Source: Paenibacillus fonticola DSM 21315 (GTDB lineage: Bacteria; Bacillota; Bacilli; Paenibacillales; Paenibacillaceae). Taken from it: DNA of 64,000 nucleotides. The stretch's first letter is position 1. Every line of letters begins with the position of its first letter. The position numbers and the translations under genes are program-made. Shown here one piece after another: positions 25,229-33,447 of the stretch. Location: the NCBI RefSeq assembly GCF_000381905.1, contig NZ_KB907255.1:24638-88637 (forward strand). Reading direction: 5' to 3'. The notes beneath the pieces were generated by a model, which did not search any database, had not been told where the DNA came from, and saw only the letters and a list, made by a program, of their open reading frames with translations.

Positions 25229-26032
25229 TTATTTCAACACACTTCCACCGAACAGGAAGCGATGTTCCCATGAACCGTCAAACTGGTCGATACGGACGCC
25301 CCCGGATTTTACGGAATACGTATGCAGTAATTTTCCATCGCCTATATACATGGCAACATGCGTAATCCGTTGGCTATTTTTGTTAATTCCTTTATATGCA
25401 GCGGCAGACGAGCCTTTATAGCTCATGAAAAAGACCAGATCTCCTGCCTTCAGATCGCTTTTCTTATATACCGCTTTGCTGTTGTCCTTAATCCAGGCCC
25501 CTTGCTTACGGGAGTCAGATGGAAGATTAATGCCTAGGGCCTTATTGTAAATATGCTTTACGAAATCAGAGCAGTCAAAGGTTGCCGTCGTCTTCCGGTT
25601 CGACCCGAACTCGTAAGGGGTTCCCATATACTGCTTCCCGGTTTGGATGACTTTGTCAACTTGTTTCTTGATATCCGCAGGCAAGGATACGTCTGGCGCG
25701 GATGGCGTTCCGCCGTTAGAAGCAGTTGTTTTGCCGCTGACTTTTATATATTTGGGCGCAGCACTCACATAACCGATCTTTCCATCGGTATTTTTCACCT
25801 TATAGAAATACTTATTGCTTTGATCCAGCACCTGGACCGCTGTGCCCTTCTTTAAGAAGCCAATAACTTTTCCTGATAAGGAAGGCTTGTCCCGAAAATT
25901 AACTCCAGCTACGATCGATCCTGATTTCACAACCGCCTGTTGTGAGGCAGCCGCAGACATAGTTGCCGGCATCGCCGAGTAAATAGATAGTGCCATTGCA
26001 CCGGTTAGTAATAAAGCCAAACTCCGTTTCAA
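25229..26032 (-). CDS. secreted NlpC/P60 endopeptidase with SH3b domain
   Basis: The 267-aa protein has a signal peptide (1 to about 29), an SH3b domain (about 35-98, with VNFRDKPSLSGKVIG), a Gly/Ser/Pro linker, and a C-terminal NlpC/P60 (C40) domain. The catalytic set is Cys154 (TFDCSDFVKHIY), His225 (RITHVAMYIG) and His237 (KLLHTY). It would cleave gamma-D-Glu-diamino acid links in peptidoglycan outside the cell. It is a single gene, divergent from the acetolactate synthase gene. Confidence 0.92.
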   Translation of the reverse strand: MKRSLALLLTGAMALSIYSAMPATMSAAASQQAVVKSGSIVAGVNFRDKPSLSGKVIGFLKKGTAVQVLDQSNKYFYKVKNTDGKIGYVSAAPKYIKVSGKTTASNGGTPSAPDVSLPADIKKQVDKVIQTGKQYMGTPYEFGSNRKTTATFDCSDFVKHIYNKALGINLPSDSRKQGAWIKDNSKAVYKKSDLKAGDLVFFMSYKGSSAAAYKGINKNSQRITHVAMYIGDGKLLHTYSVKSGGVRIDQFDGSWEHRFLFGGSVLK

Positions 26033-26383
26033 TGATGTAACCTCCTAGATGTGATTTGGAATTATGGACAAGTGCTGTAAATTCCTCCTTTCTTTTTAAC
26101 TTCTAACCATTATATCGTTTGTCGAAGATTGTCTAAATAAGTCGTTTTTCGTGTTATGCAAATTTTTATATTACAAACTACCTACCAAAACCCGAAAACA
26201 TAGTTCTATGTGCCCGTTTTTTATTAAGTGAACTATTTCCTCTTTATTTTAATTTTTCCAATCTGCTTGGATTGTCTTTTATTCATGCTGCCGCAAAGTT
26301 GCTGTATGACCGCAGTCACTCCTGAGTTCCTCCAATTGCAGTAAAATTGGCAAAACCATAAATTAGGGGGATAAAGGATAATA
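26033..26383. other. AT-rich divergent intergenic region
   Basis: This is the upstream region of both the NlpC gene and the acetolactate synthase gene. It is AT-rich and has a small dyad (ACATAGTTCTATGT, 26198-26211) near a T run at 26217. I looked for a T-box leader and found no specifier stem or AGGGTGG box. Confidence 0.4.
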
Positions 26384-28075
26384 ATGAACGATACTGCACA
26401 GCATGCTCAATTTACAGGGGCCCAGCTGCTCCTGAATTGTCTAATAGCGGAAAAGGTAGATACGATTTTTGGTTACCCGGGCGGAGCGGTTATCCCTATT
26501 TACGATGCTTTGTACGATTGTCGTCTTATCCGCCACATATTAACCCGGCACGAGCAGGCAGCCATTCATGCGGCGGACGGTTATGCCAGAGTGACGGGTA
26601 AACCAGGGGTGGCGCTGGTCACTTCCGGCCCCGGAGCCACCAATGCCGTAACAGGCATTGCCAATGCCTTTATGGATTCCGTTCCGCTCGTCGTATTGAC
26701 AGGACAAGTTCCGACTCATCTCATTGGTCGGGATAGCTTTCAAGAAGTAAACATCTACGGGATGACGATGGATATTACGAAGCACAACTATCTCGTCAGA
26801 GATATTTCCGAACTGCCGCGCATCATTAAAGAATCTTTTTATATTGCTTCAACAGGAAGACCTGGCCCAGTCCTCATCGATCTTCCTAAAAACGTCATGA
26901 CAGCGGCAACCCGTCTGTTGCCAACCGAGAGCATTGACATCAGGGGCTATCGCCCCTTCTCGCCGATTACAGATGAAACAGTGAGTCAAATTCGCAATTT
27001 CATTGAGCAGGCAAAGCGGCCGGTAATTATCGCCGGCGGCGGCGTGGTTTCCGCTGGAGCCACAGAGGCGCTGCTATTATTGGCCGAAAAAGCAAATATA
27101 CCGGTCGTTAGCACATTGATGGGGATCGGTTCATTCCCTGCCAACCATACCGGGTATTTGGGAATGGCCGGTATGCACGGCACATTTGCTGCAAACCGTG
27201 CGGTTCATCGTGGGGATCTGCTGTTATGTCTAGGCACCAGATTCAATGACCGCTTATCCGGCAAAGCTCAGTCCTTCTCGCCAGGCTCCCGGAAGATTCA
27301 TGTCGATATCGATAACGCCGAGCTAAATAAAAACATCCCGGTCGATCTAACAGTAACCAGTGATATTAACGACCTGTTAAATCGTTTATTGCCGATCGGC
27401 AAAAATAGCCATGCTTCCGCCTGGTTGAGCGAAGCAACCGGATGGCCCCGAAAAGTCCCCCATTACTCCGGTGAAGAAGGACATTTAAGTCCGGGCGAGG
27501 TGATTTCATTACTGAATAAATATACTGAGGGGAACTGTGTCGTAGCTACTGACGTCGGCCAGCATCAGATTTGGGCCGCGCATCATTATAAATTTGTTCG
27601 CCCCCGCTGCTTTCTTACCTCGGGAGGCCTCGGCACCATGGGATTTGGCTTTCCGGCCGCAATAGGCGCAGCAGTAGCCGATCCCTCCAAACCAGTACTA
27701 TGTATTACCGGAGATGGAAGCTTCCAAATGAACTTGCAGGAAATGATGACTGCGGTGGATTACCAGCTGCCGATCAAAATTGCAATTTTGAACAATGGCT
27801 ATCTCGGTATGGTCCGGCAATGGCAGCAGTTATTTTATGACAAGCGCTACTCCTCCGTTCAAATCTCCTCACCGGACTACGTGGCCTTCGCGAAGTCCTA
27901 CGGAGTGGCTGGGCTGCGCGCGAACACTTTTCGCGAAGCCGACTCGATCATCAGACAAAGCTTGGACCTTCCTGGCCCGGTTCTAATGGAGTTCAACGTG
28001 AGAGAAGAGCAAAACGTCTATCCAATGGTGCCGCCAGGCGAAAGCAATGATCAAATGATTACTCGCGACACGTAG
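26384..28075 (+). CDS. ilvB: acetolactate synthase large subunit
   Basis: The 563-aa protein is a ThDP-dependent enzyme with the three expected domains. The N-terminal Pyr domain carries FGYPGGAVIPIYDAL and the catalytic Glu in RHEQAAIHAADGYAR. The middle FAD-type domain carries GGGVVSAGA. The C-terminal PP domain has GDGSFQMNLQEM and NNGYLGMVRQWQ. The GMVRQWQ and FAD-domain features favour an anabolic AHAS over a catabolic AlsS. It would make acetolactate from pyruvate for valine and leucine. AAAGG precedes the ATG. No ilvN, ilvC or leu gene follows, so the catalytic subunit stands alone here. Confidence 0.9.
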   Translation: MNDTAQHAQFTGAQLLLNCLIAEKVDTIFGYPGGAVIPIYDALYDCRLIRHILTRHEQAAIHAADGYARVTGKPGVALVTSGPGATNAVTGIANAFMDSVPLVVLTGQVPTHLIGRDSFQEVNIYGMTMDITKHNYLVRDISELPRIIKESFYIASTGRPGPVLIDLPKNVMTAATRLLPTESIDIRGYRPFSPITDETVSQIRNFIEQAKRPVIIAGGGVVSAGATEALLLLAEKANIPVVSTLMGIGSFPANHTGYLGMAGMHGTFAANRAVHRGDLLLCLGTRFNDRLSGKAQSFSPGSRKIHVDIDNAELNKNIPVDLTVTSDINDLLNRLLPIGKNSHASAWLSEATGWPRKVPHYSGEEGHLSPGEVISLLNKYTEGNCVVATDVGQHQIWAAHHYKFVRPRCFLTSGGLGTMGFGFPAAIGAAVADPSKPVLCITGDGSFQMNLQEMMTAVDYQLPIKIAILNNGYLGMVRQWQQLFYDKRYSSVQISSPDYVAFAKSYGVAGLRANTFREADSIIRQSLDLPGPVLMEFNVREEQNVYPMVPPGESNDQMITRDT

Positions 28076-28093
28076 TCCTCTGCATAAAAAAAT

Positions 28094-28129
28094 TGGAACC
28101 GTTAGAGTGCATTTACTCCAACGGTTCCA
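28094..28129. terminator. Bidirectional terminator between ilvB and the CDF gene
   Basis: TGGAACCGTT and AACGGTTCCA pair perfectly, extended by an inner GAGT/ACTC. The A-rich flank at 28085-28092 gives a T run for the minus-strand transcript. Confidence 0.85.
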
Positions 28130-28130
28130 T

Positions 28131-29003
28131 CTATGTTCCGGTCTTTGGCTCTACATGAACGTGAACGTGCATGACATTTTTCCGCCGCCGCATCTGATCC
28201 TCGACACGGTCACTGATCTCATGACTCTCCATTACCGTTAATAACGGATCCACTTCAATGACGACATCCACCAGTACATGGTTGCCATGAACACGCGCCT
28301 TCAAATCCCGAATCCCTTCCACGCCCTGAATTCTGGCAATGGAGCTGCGCAAGTCGCCAAGCTCGATCTCATCAAAGCCATCCGTCAGCCGATGCGTTGA
28401 ATCCCTGAAAATATCCCAAGCCGTCTTGCAAATCAACAGGCCAACCGCAAAGGCGGCGACGGTATCCAGCCATGGCAATCCGAATTGGGCCCCGATGATT
28501 CCGACCGCTGCGCCGATACTGACTAGCGCATCGGACAAATTATCCTTAGCCGCAGCCATCAGCGCCTGATTGTTAATTTGCATCGCCAGCCTGCGGTTGT
28601 ACGTATAAACGAACCACATAGCAACTGCACAGACGAGCGCCACCGCCGCAGAGCGGATGTCCGGCTGAATCTCTGCTCCAGCCACCAAAGAGCGAATCGA
28701 GCCGTAGATGACTTGAATCCCTACCATGGCCATAATAAAAGAGGCCAGTAAAGCGGCAATCGTCTCCGCCCGCATATGACCATAGGCATGATCCGAATCC
28801 GGCGGCTTCTGGGATATTCGTAAGCCGATCAATACCGCAAGCGAAGCAACGATGTCCGTCACGTTATTGAAACCATCCGCCACAAGAGCGCTAGACGCAA
28901 AAAAATACCCGCTAATCAGCTTAAATGCAGATAGAACCAGGTAAGCGGAAATGCTGATCCAGGCGCCCCGCTCTCCTTTGCGTATATCCTCATATATGCC
29001 CAA
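28131..29003 (-). CDS. cation diffusion facilitator, Mn-type
   Basis: The 290-aa protein has six predicted membrane segments and a C-terminal cytoplasmic domain with VHVHVHVEP. The metal site in segment 2 is ADGFNNVTD, with Asn where Zn-type CDFs have His, and segment 5 has DNLSDALVS. This Asn-Asp/Asp-Asp pattern is that of Mn exporters such as MneP and MneS of B. subtilis. DHAYGHMRAE after segment 2 is also typical. It would export Mn2+ by proton exchange. Confidence 0.85.
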   Translation of the reverse strand: MGIYEDIRKGERGAWISISAYLVLSAFKLISGYFFASSALVADGFNNVTDIVASLAVLIGLRISQKPPDSDHAYGHMRAETIAALLASFIMAMVGIQVIYGSIRSLVAGAEIQPDIRSAAVALVCAVAMWFVYTYNRRLAMQINNQALMAAAKDNLSDALVSIGAAVGIIGAQFGLPWLDTVAAFAVGLLICKTAWDIFRDSTHRLTDGFDEIELGDLRSSIARIQGVEGIRDLKARVHGNHVLVDVVIEVDPLLTVMESHEISDRVEDQMRRRKNVMHVHVHVEPKTGT

Positions 29004-29132
29004 ACCTGCACCTCCAGCTCCTTCTTTATATACAAATTAAATTTTGCTATATCATCGTAGCAAATGAACTTCGTGTGAGTCCAGAGAAACAGTGTTGCAC
29101 CAGGCAAAAGCAAGCGTTATCCATTATTCCCG

Positions 29133-29161
29133 TTGTTCATTAATTTAAAAACGTATAGAAT
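29133..29161 (+). promoter_or_regulatory. Sigma-A-like promoter of the small basic protein gene
   Basis: TTGTTC and TAGAAT are 17 bp apart, about 37 bases before the start at 29198. Confidence 0.5.
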
Positions 29162-29197
29162 AAAGACAACCCCCTTTCTACCTAGGAGATGATCGAA

Positions 29198-29383
29198 ATG
29201 ACCGAAAGTAACGAACCGCGGAAAATCGACTTGGCCGAAGCGATGCGCCAGAAGCTGCAGCAGAAAAAACAGCAGCAAGCTGGAGGTAACAAACAAGGGT
29301 TCATGGGAACCGAGACCAAAGCAATGAAAAGCCAGAACAATAAAAAGCCGAATAACCAACGGCGCCGTACAGGCGGGTCATAG
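29198..29383 (+). CDS. small basic Gln-rich hypothetical protein
   Basis: About 61 aa, hydrophilic and disordered-looking, with KLQQKKQQQ, NKKPNNQRRR and a Gly-Gly-Ser end. AGGAG lies nine bases before the ATG at 29198; the ATG at 29189 would touch the site. I do not recognise the family. A promoter lies upstream, and an old IS element begins 25 bases after its stop. Confidence 0.6.
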   Translation: MTESNEPRKIDLAEAMRQKLQQKKQQQAGGNKQGFMGTETKAMKSQNNKKPNNQRRRTGGS

Positions 29384-29470
29384 GAGGAGCAGCTCCAAGA
29401 CGCAAAAGAGGGTGTCCCAAAAGTAAAGCTTGGAGCACCCTCACCAGCAAAATAGGATAGAAATCGTAAA

Positions 29471-29517
29471 AAAACCAAGGAGCTAAGCGGTTTGTTCTCG
29501 CTTAGCTCCTTGGTTTT
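29471..29517 (+). terminator. Strong hairpin at the 3' end of the IS remnant
   Basis: The arms at 29471-29489 and 29499-29517 pair perfectly over 19 bp with a 9-base loop. T runs lie on both sides, so it can act in both directions. It overlaps the last codons of the transposase fragment and may also end the small basic protein transcript. Confidence 0.8.
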
Positions 29518-30117
29518 TGGCATCGACGGCGGCTGTCTTAAGCTGATTGTGGGCAAGGGTAAGCCACTCCATCTCCAGACTACTTTTAGTAAGCCTCAAA
29601 GCAGGAACCTTTTGAAGCCCCGGTTGTTCTTCTATCCCCAAACACAGGCTCCGGCTCGATCATGCGCCTTGCGGCCTCTCTGACGCTGCGCGGAGTCCGC
29701 TTAATTTCAAGGCTGGAACATTTATAGATACGAGTATAATAACGATCATATAATATATAACTAGTCACCGGGGCGCTGCATGGAAAATTATATATACAAA
29801 AGCCTTAAAGCATAACCTTCTTCACTTCGGAGCATTTGCCTTGCCTAGTTTTTTAGCCGCAAATATTTTATGCTAACTTTGATCTCGCGATCACCTTGGA
29901 CCTCTGTACACTGCGGCTTTAGCGGGCAATCCTCACAGCCGGGGCTTCGGTAATGTCGATATTCGATCTCATACCCGTTTTCAGTTTTCTCCTTACTTAA
30001 GTATTGCCCCCTATGATTTACTCTTTGCAGGACTTGCTTGAAATTAAAGTAGCAGGTTCGTTGAAGTGCCTGATCTAGGTTCGAGCATGAATCGCGGATT
30101 TCACGTTCTAAATGGAA
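29483..30117 (-). pseudogene. transposase fragment, IS1182-like, several frameshifts
   Basis: Hand translation of the minus strand from 30117 gives a stretch with YLSKEKTENGYEIEYRHY, then CEDCPLKPQCTEVQGDREIK, the Cys-rich region typical of IS1182-type transposases, ending in a stop near 29850. Further on, in other frames, come EPVFGD, KNNRGFKRFLL and finally SLEMEWLTLAHNQLKTAAVD followed by AKNQGAKREQTA and a stop at 29483. These are the order and motifs of the C-terminus of the family, broken by at least two frameshifts. Confidence 0.8.
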
Positions 30118-30360
30118 TTATAGTAGTTAGTTTCCGAGGTAAAGAAAGAAATGTAGATTTAAATGGATTTTATGTCTTTAGAAAAAGGGAATTGTCCATC
30201 ATGGACAGGATTCTTGATTTTATGTGCATAAAATCCATCTAATCCATTAAATCATTCGTTTAGAGGATAATTAGATACATGGATTCCATTTAGTGTCGGA
30301 CTACTTATGTCTAACAGTTCCACAGAAATTGGTTCCACAGAATCGAATAGCTTTCTAAAA

Positions 30361-30407
30361 AAAAGGGGCGCCCCTCAGTCATCTATGATGACTTCTGGGA
30401 CAACCCC
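30361..30407 (-). terminator. Terminator of the ABC-F gene
   Basis: On the minus strand, AGGGG...CCCCT enclose an inner GTCATC-ATA-GATGAC hairpin, ending in TTTTTTTT. It overlaps the right candidate repeat of the IS remnant. Confidence 0.6.
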
Positions 30408-30432
30408 TTCTGCATTTAGCGCAGTTTTGCAA

Positions 30433-32058
30433 TTATTTTTCTTCCGGATACATTTGCTTCCGTAAATTTTGAATTTCCTCGCTCTCGAGGTACTCGTCGT
30501 ACGTCGTGACGCGGTCGATGATGCCATTTGGCGTAATTTCGACAATCCGGTTGGCAATCGTCTGGATGAACTGATGGTCATGGGACGTAAACAGAATCGT
30601 TCCGTCAAAATCGATCAGACCGTTGTTCAGCGCCGTAATGGACTCGAGGTCCAAGTGGTTCGTCGGCTCATCGAACACCAGCACGTTCGCGCCGTTCAGC
30701 ATCATCTTCGCCAGCATGCAGCGAACCTTCTCGCCCCCGGACAGCACGCTCGCCTTCTTCAGCGCCTCTTCTCCGGAAAACAGCATCCGGCCCAAGAAGC
30801 CGCGAAGGAAGGTTTCATCCTGGTCATTCGAATATTCTCGCAGCCATTCGACCAGATTGAGGTTGACGCCGTCGAAATATTCAGAGTTATCTTTAGGGAA
30901 ATATGCCTGCGATGTCGTTACGCCCCAGCTGTACTCTCCTGCGTCTGCTTCCATCTCGCCCATTACGATTTGGAAGAACGTCGTCTTCGGAATGCTGTTC
31001 GGACCGACAAATGCGATCTTGTCGCCTTTGTTGACGACAAGGCTGAAGTTGTCGAGTACCTTCTCGCCTTCGACCGTCTTGGTCAGGCCTTCGACGCTTA
31101 ACAACTGCTTGCCCGCCTCGCGCTCGGACTTAAAGTGCAGGAACGGGTATTTCCGGTTCGAAGGACGGATATCGTCAAGCGTAATTTTGTCCAGCTGCTT
31201 CTTCCGGGACGTTGCCTGCTTCGATTTCGAGGCATTCGCGGAGAAACGCTGAATAAACGCTTGAAGCTCTTTGATCTTCTCTTCCTTCTTCTTGTTCGCA
31301 TCACGCTGCAGCGCCAACGCCAATTGACTGGATTCATACCAGAAGTCATAGTTGCCCACGTACAGCTGAATTTTGCCGAAGTCGATGTCGGCGATATGCG
31401 TACAAACCTTGTTCAGGAAGTGACGGTCGTGGGATACGACGATGACGGTTCCCTCATAGTCCATGAGGAAATTTTCGAGCCATTGGATTGATTCCAAATC
31501 CAAATGGTTCGTCGGCTCATCCAGCAGCAGGTTGTTCGGCCGGCCGAACAACGCTTGGGCAAGCAATACCCGCACCTTCTCATTTCCGCTCAACTCGGCC
31601 ATCTTCTTGTCATGAAGATCGCGCGGAATACCGAGTCCAATCAGAAGCGCCGCCGCATCCGGCTCGGCATCCCAGCCGTTCAGCTCCGCGAACTCTCCTT
31701 CCAGCTCTCCGGCCCGCATGCCGTCCTCTTCCGAGAAATCCGCTTTGGCGTAGAGCGCGTCCTTCTCCTTCATAATGGAATACAGGCGCGTATGGCCCAT
31801 AATTACCGTCTCCAGAACCGGATACTCATCATACTCGTAATGGTTCTGCTTCAGCACCGCAAGGCGCTCATTCGGAGACATATGCACTTCACCCTGGTTC
31901 GGCTCGATCTCCCCGGAGAGGATTTTCAGGAAGGTGGATTTCCCCGCCCCGTTCGCCCCGATGAGGCCATAGCAGTTCCCCGGCGTAAACTTTATATTTA
32001 CATCTTCAAAAAGTGCTCGTTTTCCATAGCGGAGCGTTACACCAGTAGTACTTATCAT
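30433..32058 (-). CDS. ABC-F family ATPase (YkpA/YbiT-like)
   Basis: The protein is 541 aa from the ATG at 32058 (AAGGATGG upstream). It has two ABC domains and no membrane segment. The first has Walker A GANGAGKST, signature LSGNEK and Walker B LLLDEPTNHLDLES. The second has LSGGEK, LVFDEPTNHLDLES and HDHQFIQ. The linker between them is charged (about 245-300), as in ribosome-binding ABC-F proteins. The second P-loop reads GPNSIPKTT, lacking the usual GxGK spacing but keeping Lys-Thr. It is likely a translation factor; antibiotic resistance cannot be inferred. Confidence 0.88.
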   Translation of the reverse strand: MISTTGVTLRYGKRALFEDVNIKFTPGNCYGLIGANGAGKSTFLKILSGEIEPNQGEVHMSPNERLAVLKQNHYEYDEYPVLETVIMGHTRLYSIMKEKDALYAKADFSEEDGMRAGELEGEFAELNGWDAEPDAAALLIGLGIPRDLHDKKMAELSGNEKVRVLLAQALFGRPNNLLLDEPTNHLDLESIQWLENFLMDYEGTVIVVSHDRHFLNKVCTHIADIDFGKIQLYVGNYDFWYESSQLALALQRDANKKKEEKIKELQAFIQRFSANASKSKQATSRKKQLDKITLDDIRPSNRKYPFLHFKSEREAGKQLLSVEGLTKTVEGEKVLDNFSLVVNKGDKIAFVGPNSIPKTTFFQIVMGEMEADAGEYSWGVTTSQAYFPKDNSEYFDGVNLNLVEWLREYSNDQDETFLRGFLGRMLFSGEEALKKASVLSGGEKVRCMLAKMMLNGANVLVFDEPTNHLDLESITALNNGLIDFDGTILFTSHDHQFIQTIANRIVEITPNGIIDRVTTYDEYLESEEIQNLRKQMYPEEK

Positions 32059-32153
32059 TTCGGCATTACCATCCTTTATCAATAATACACACTGGTCAAC
32101 ATTATAGCATAAATCGCTCCATATCGCCTGAAAGGATTCGCGATTTCCGGCAC

Positions 32154-32179
32154 AAAAAAAGACGCGGGGCTCCCGCGTC
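32154..32179 (-). terminator. Terminator of the UlaG-like hydrolase gene
   Basis: GACGCGGG and CCCGCGTC pair around a 3-nt loop; on the minus strand seven T follow. Confidence 0.9.
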
Positions 32180-32207
32180 TTCAGTAGAGTTCTGTTCTGC
32201 TCCCGGC

Positions 32208-33167
32208 TTACTTCGTTTGCCCGCTTTCAGGATAACGGAGCGTCTCCCCGTGCAACAGAATTTTGATGGCGCTCTCCGCAATTCCCCGGCGTTTCCGGTC
32301 TTCCTCCAAACGGTCGAGCGCCTCCCGGGCCGTATCATCCGCCAATCGAAACGTACCATAATGCATGGGGATCATCAGCTTCGCTTTGACATCAAGGAAC
32401 GCCTGCAGCGCCTCCTCCGGCGTAGTATGCTGAGAGGTCATGAACCATTCTGGTTCATAAGCACCTATAGGCATCAGCGCGATATCGATTTTATATCGTT
32501 TGCCGATCTCTTCAAATCCCCGGAAATATCCGCTGTCACCGGCGAAATAAACGACATGCTCCTGCTCGCCTTCGTTTGTATGGGCCAGCTCCAGCACATA
32601 ACCGCCCCAGTGCGAGGTGTTCATATCGAACAGTGTACGGCGTGTCCAATGCTGTGTCGGTACGAAGGATATTTTGACGCGCCCCATCTCCAGATGCTCC
32701 CACCAGCTCAGTTCCATAACCCGCTTAAATCCTTTGCGCCTGAGCTTCCGAGCGAGTCCGACCGGCACGATAATAGTCGTATTAGCTCCATATAATTTAC
32801 GGATAGAGGAAATATGCATGTGATCGTAATGGGAATGAGAAAGCAGAATTACATCCACCTCCGGTATATCGCCGATTGGAATACCTGGTGTTCCGATCCG
32901 GCGCTGAAACCCCATACGGCTTGCCCATACTGGATCCGTGACGAAATTCAAGCCTCCATACTGAATCAGAAATGTAGCGTGACCGATCCAGGTTACGGAA
33001 GTCTCTGTTCTATTCTCCTGCAAATAATCCAACTGAGGGGGAGAATTCGGGATAATATAGGAATAATCCTTCTTCTTCCTGCGGCGCTCTTCCCGCCACT
33101 GCCTGAATTGCTTTAACGTTCGGTCGGTATTTACATTGTCGATATTCGTGTAGCGTGTTCTTGGCAT
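32208..33167 (-). CDS. MBL-fold metallo-hydrolase, UlaG/NAPE-PLD-like
   Basis: The protein is about 319 aa. The beta-lactamase fold motifs are present: TWIGHATFLIQ, TDPVW, the metal site HSHYDHM, then PTQHWTRR, FAGDSGYF and a late MHYGTF His. This order fits the UlaG/NAPE-hydrolysing phospholipase D branch. The frame is open to 33278, but the ATG at 33167 after AAGGAGGG gives a normal N-terminus. The substrate is unknown. It is cytoplasmic. Confidence 0.85.
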   Translation of the reverse strand: MPRTRYTNIDNVNTDRTLKQFRQWREERRRKKKDYSYIIPNSPPQLDYLQENRTETSVTWIGHATFLIQYGGLNFVTDPVWASRMGFQRRIGTPGIPIGDIPEVDVILLSHSHYDHMHISSIRKLYGANTTIIVPVGLARKLRRKGFKRVMELSWWEHLEMGRVKISFVPTQHWTRRTLFDMNTSHWGGYVLELAHTNEGEQEHVVYFAGDSGYFRGFEEIGKRYKIDIALMPIGAYEPEWFMTSQHTTPEEALQAFLDVKAKLMIPMHYGTFRLADDTAREALDRLEEDRKRRGIAESAIKILLHGETLRYPESGQTK

Positions 33168-33337
33168 GCTTGAGGAGTCCCTCCTTCTTGGTCGCCTCCA
33201 TCTCGTTGTCTGCTTGTTCAGACGAACAAACAGCATTGCTAAATTCATTTGTATGCTTATCTGATGCAGAAGGTCCAAGGTTACTCAGTCTATTTTTCTA
33301 TATTAGAACATATACACCCGTAATTCCAAACTTTTAA

Positions 33338-33439
33338 TCAATCCGAAGGGTCCTTAAACCGGTATGCATAGATGAATAAAAATAAAACAGCACCGGCAAT
33401 GACTAACTGCGGCGCCCACATCATCAGGAAATGCTCCAT
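33338..33439 (-). CDS. cydS: cytochrome bd oxidase small subunit CydS
   Basis: The 33-aa peptide was found by direct translation right after cydB. It opens MEHFLMMWAPQLVIAGAVLF and has a single membrane helix, then a short charged end (YRFKDPSD). This matches CydS of Geobacillus-type bd oxidases, which caps the heme side of CydA. It starts eight bases after the cydB stop, and AAAGGGTGA (spanning that stop) is the ribosome site. It would not appear in ORF searches with a 60-codon limit. Confidence 0.85.
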   Translation of the reverse strand: MEHFLMMWAPQLVIAGAVLFLFIYAYRFKDPSD

Positions 33440-33447
33440 TATGAAAG

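Larger units (their letters stand above)
29408..30407. mobile_element. Decayed IS1182-like insertion sequence
   Basis: Candidate terminal inverted repeats are GAGGGTGTCCCAAAAGT at 29408-29424 and the complement of GGGGTTGTCCCAGAAGT at 30391-30407 (14 of 17 identical). Between them lie fragments of a DDE transposase on the minus strand. Only 1.0 kb remains, against roughly 1.7-2 kb for an intact member, so the N-terminal part is deleted. The right end overlaps the terminator of the ABC-F gene, so that end is less certain. The stretch 30120-30360 holds AT-rich DNA with no gene. Confidence 0.7.

Noticed and set aside
26033..26383. T-box or leucine-type leader before acetolactate synthase
   Set aside because: No T-box sequence or specifier-like stem could be found.
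29492..29683. Plus-strand 63-codon frame in the IS remnant
   Set aside because: It is antisense to the transposase fragments, which explain the sequence.
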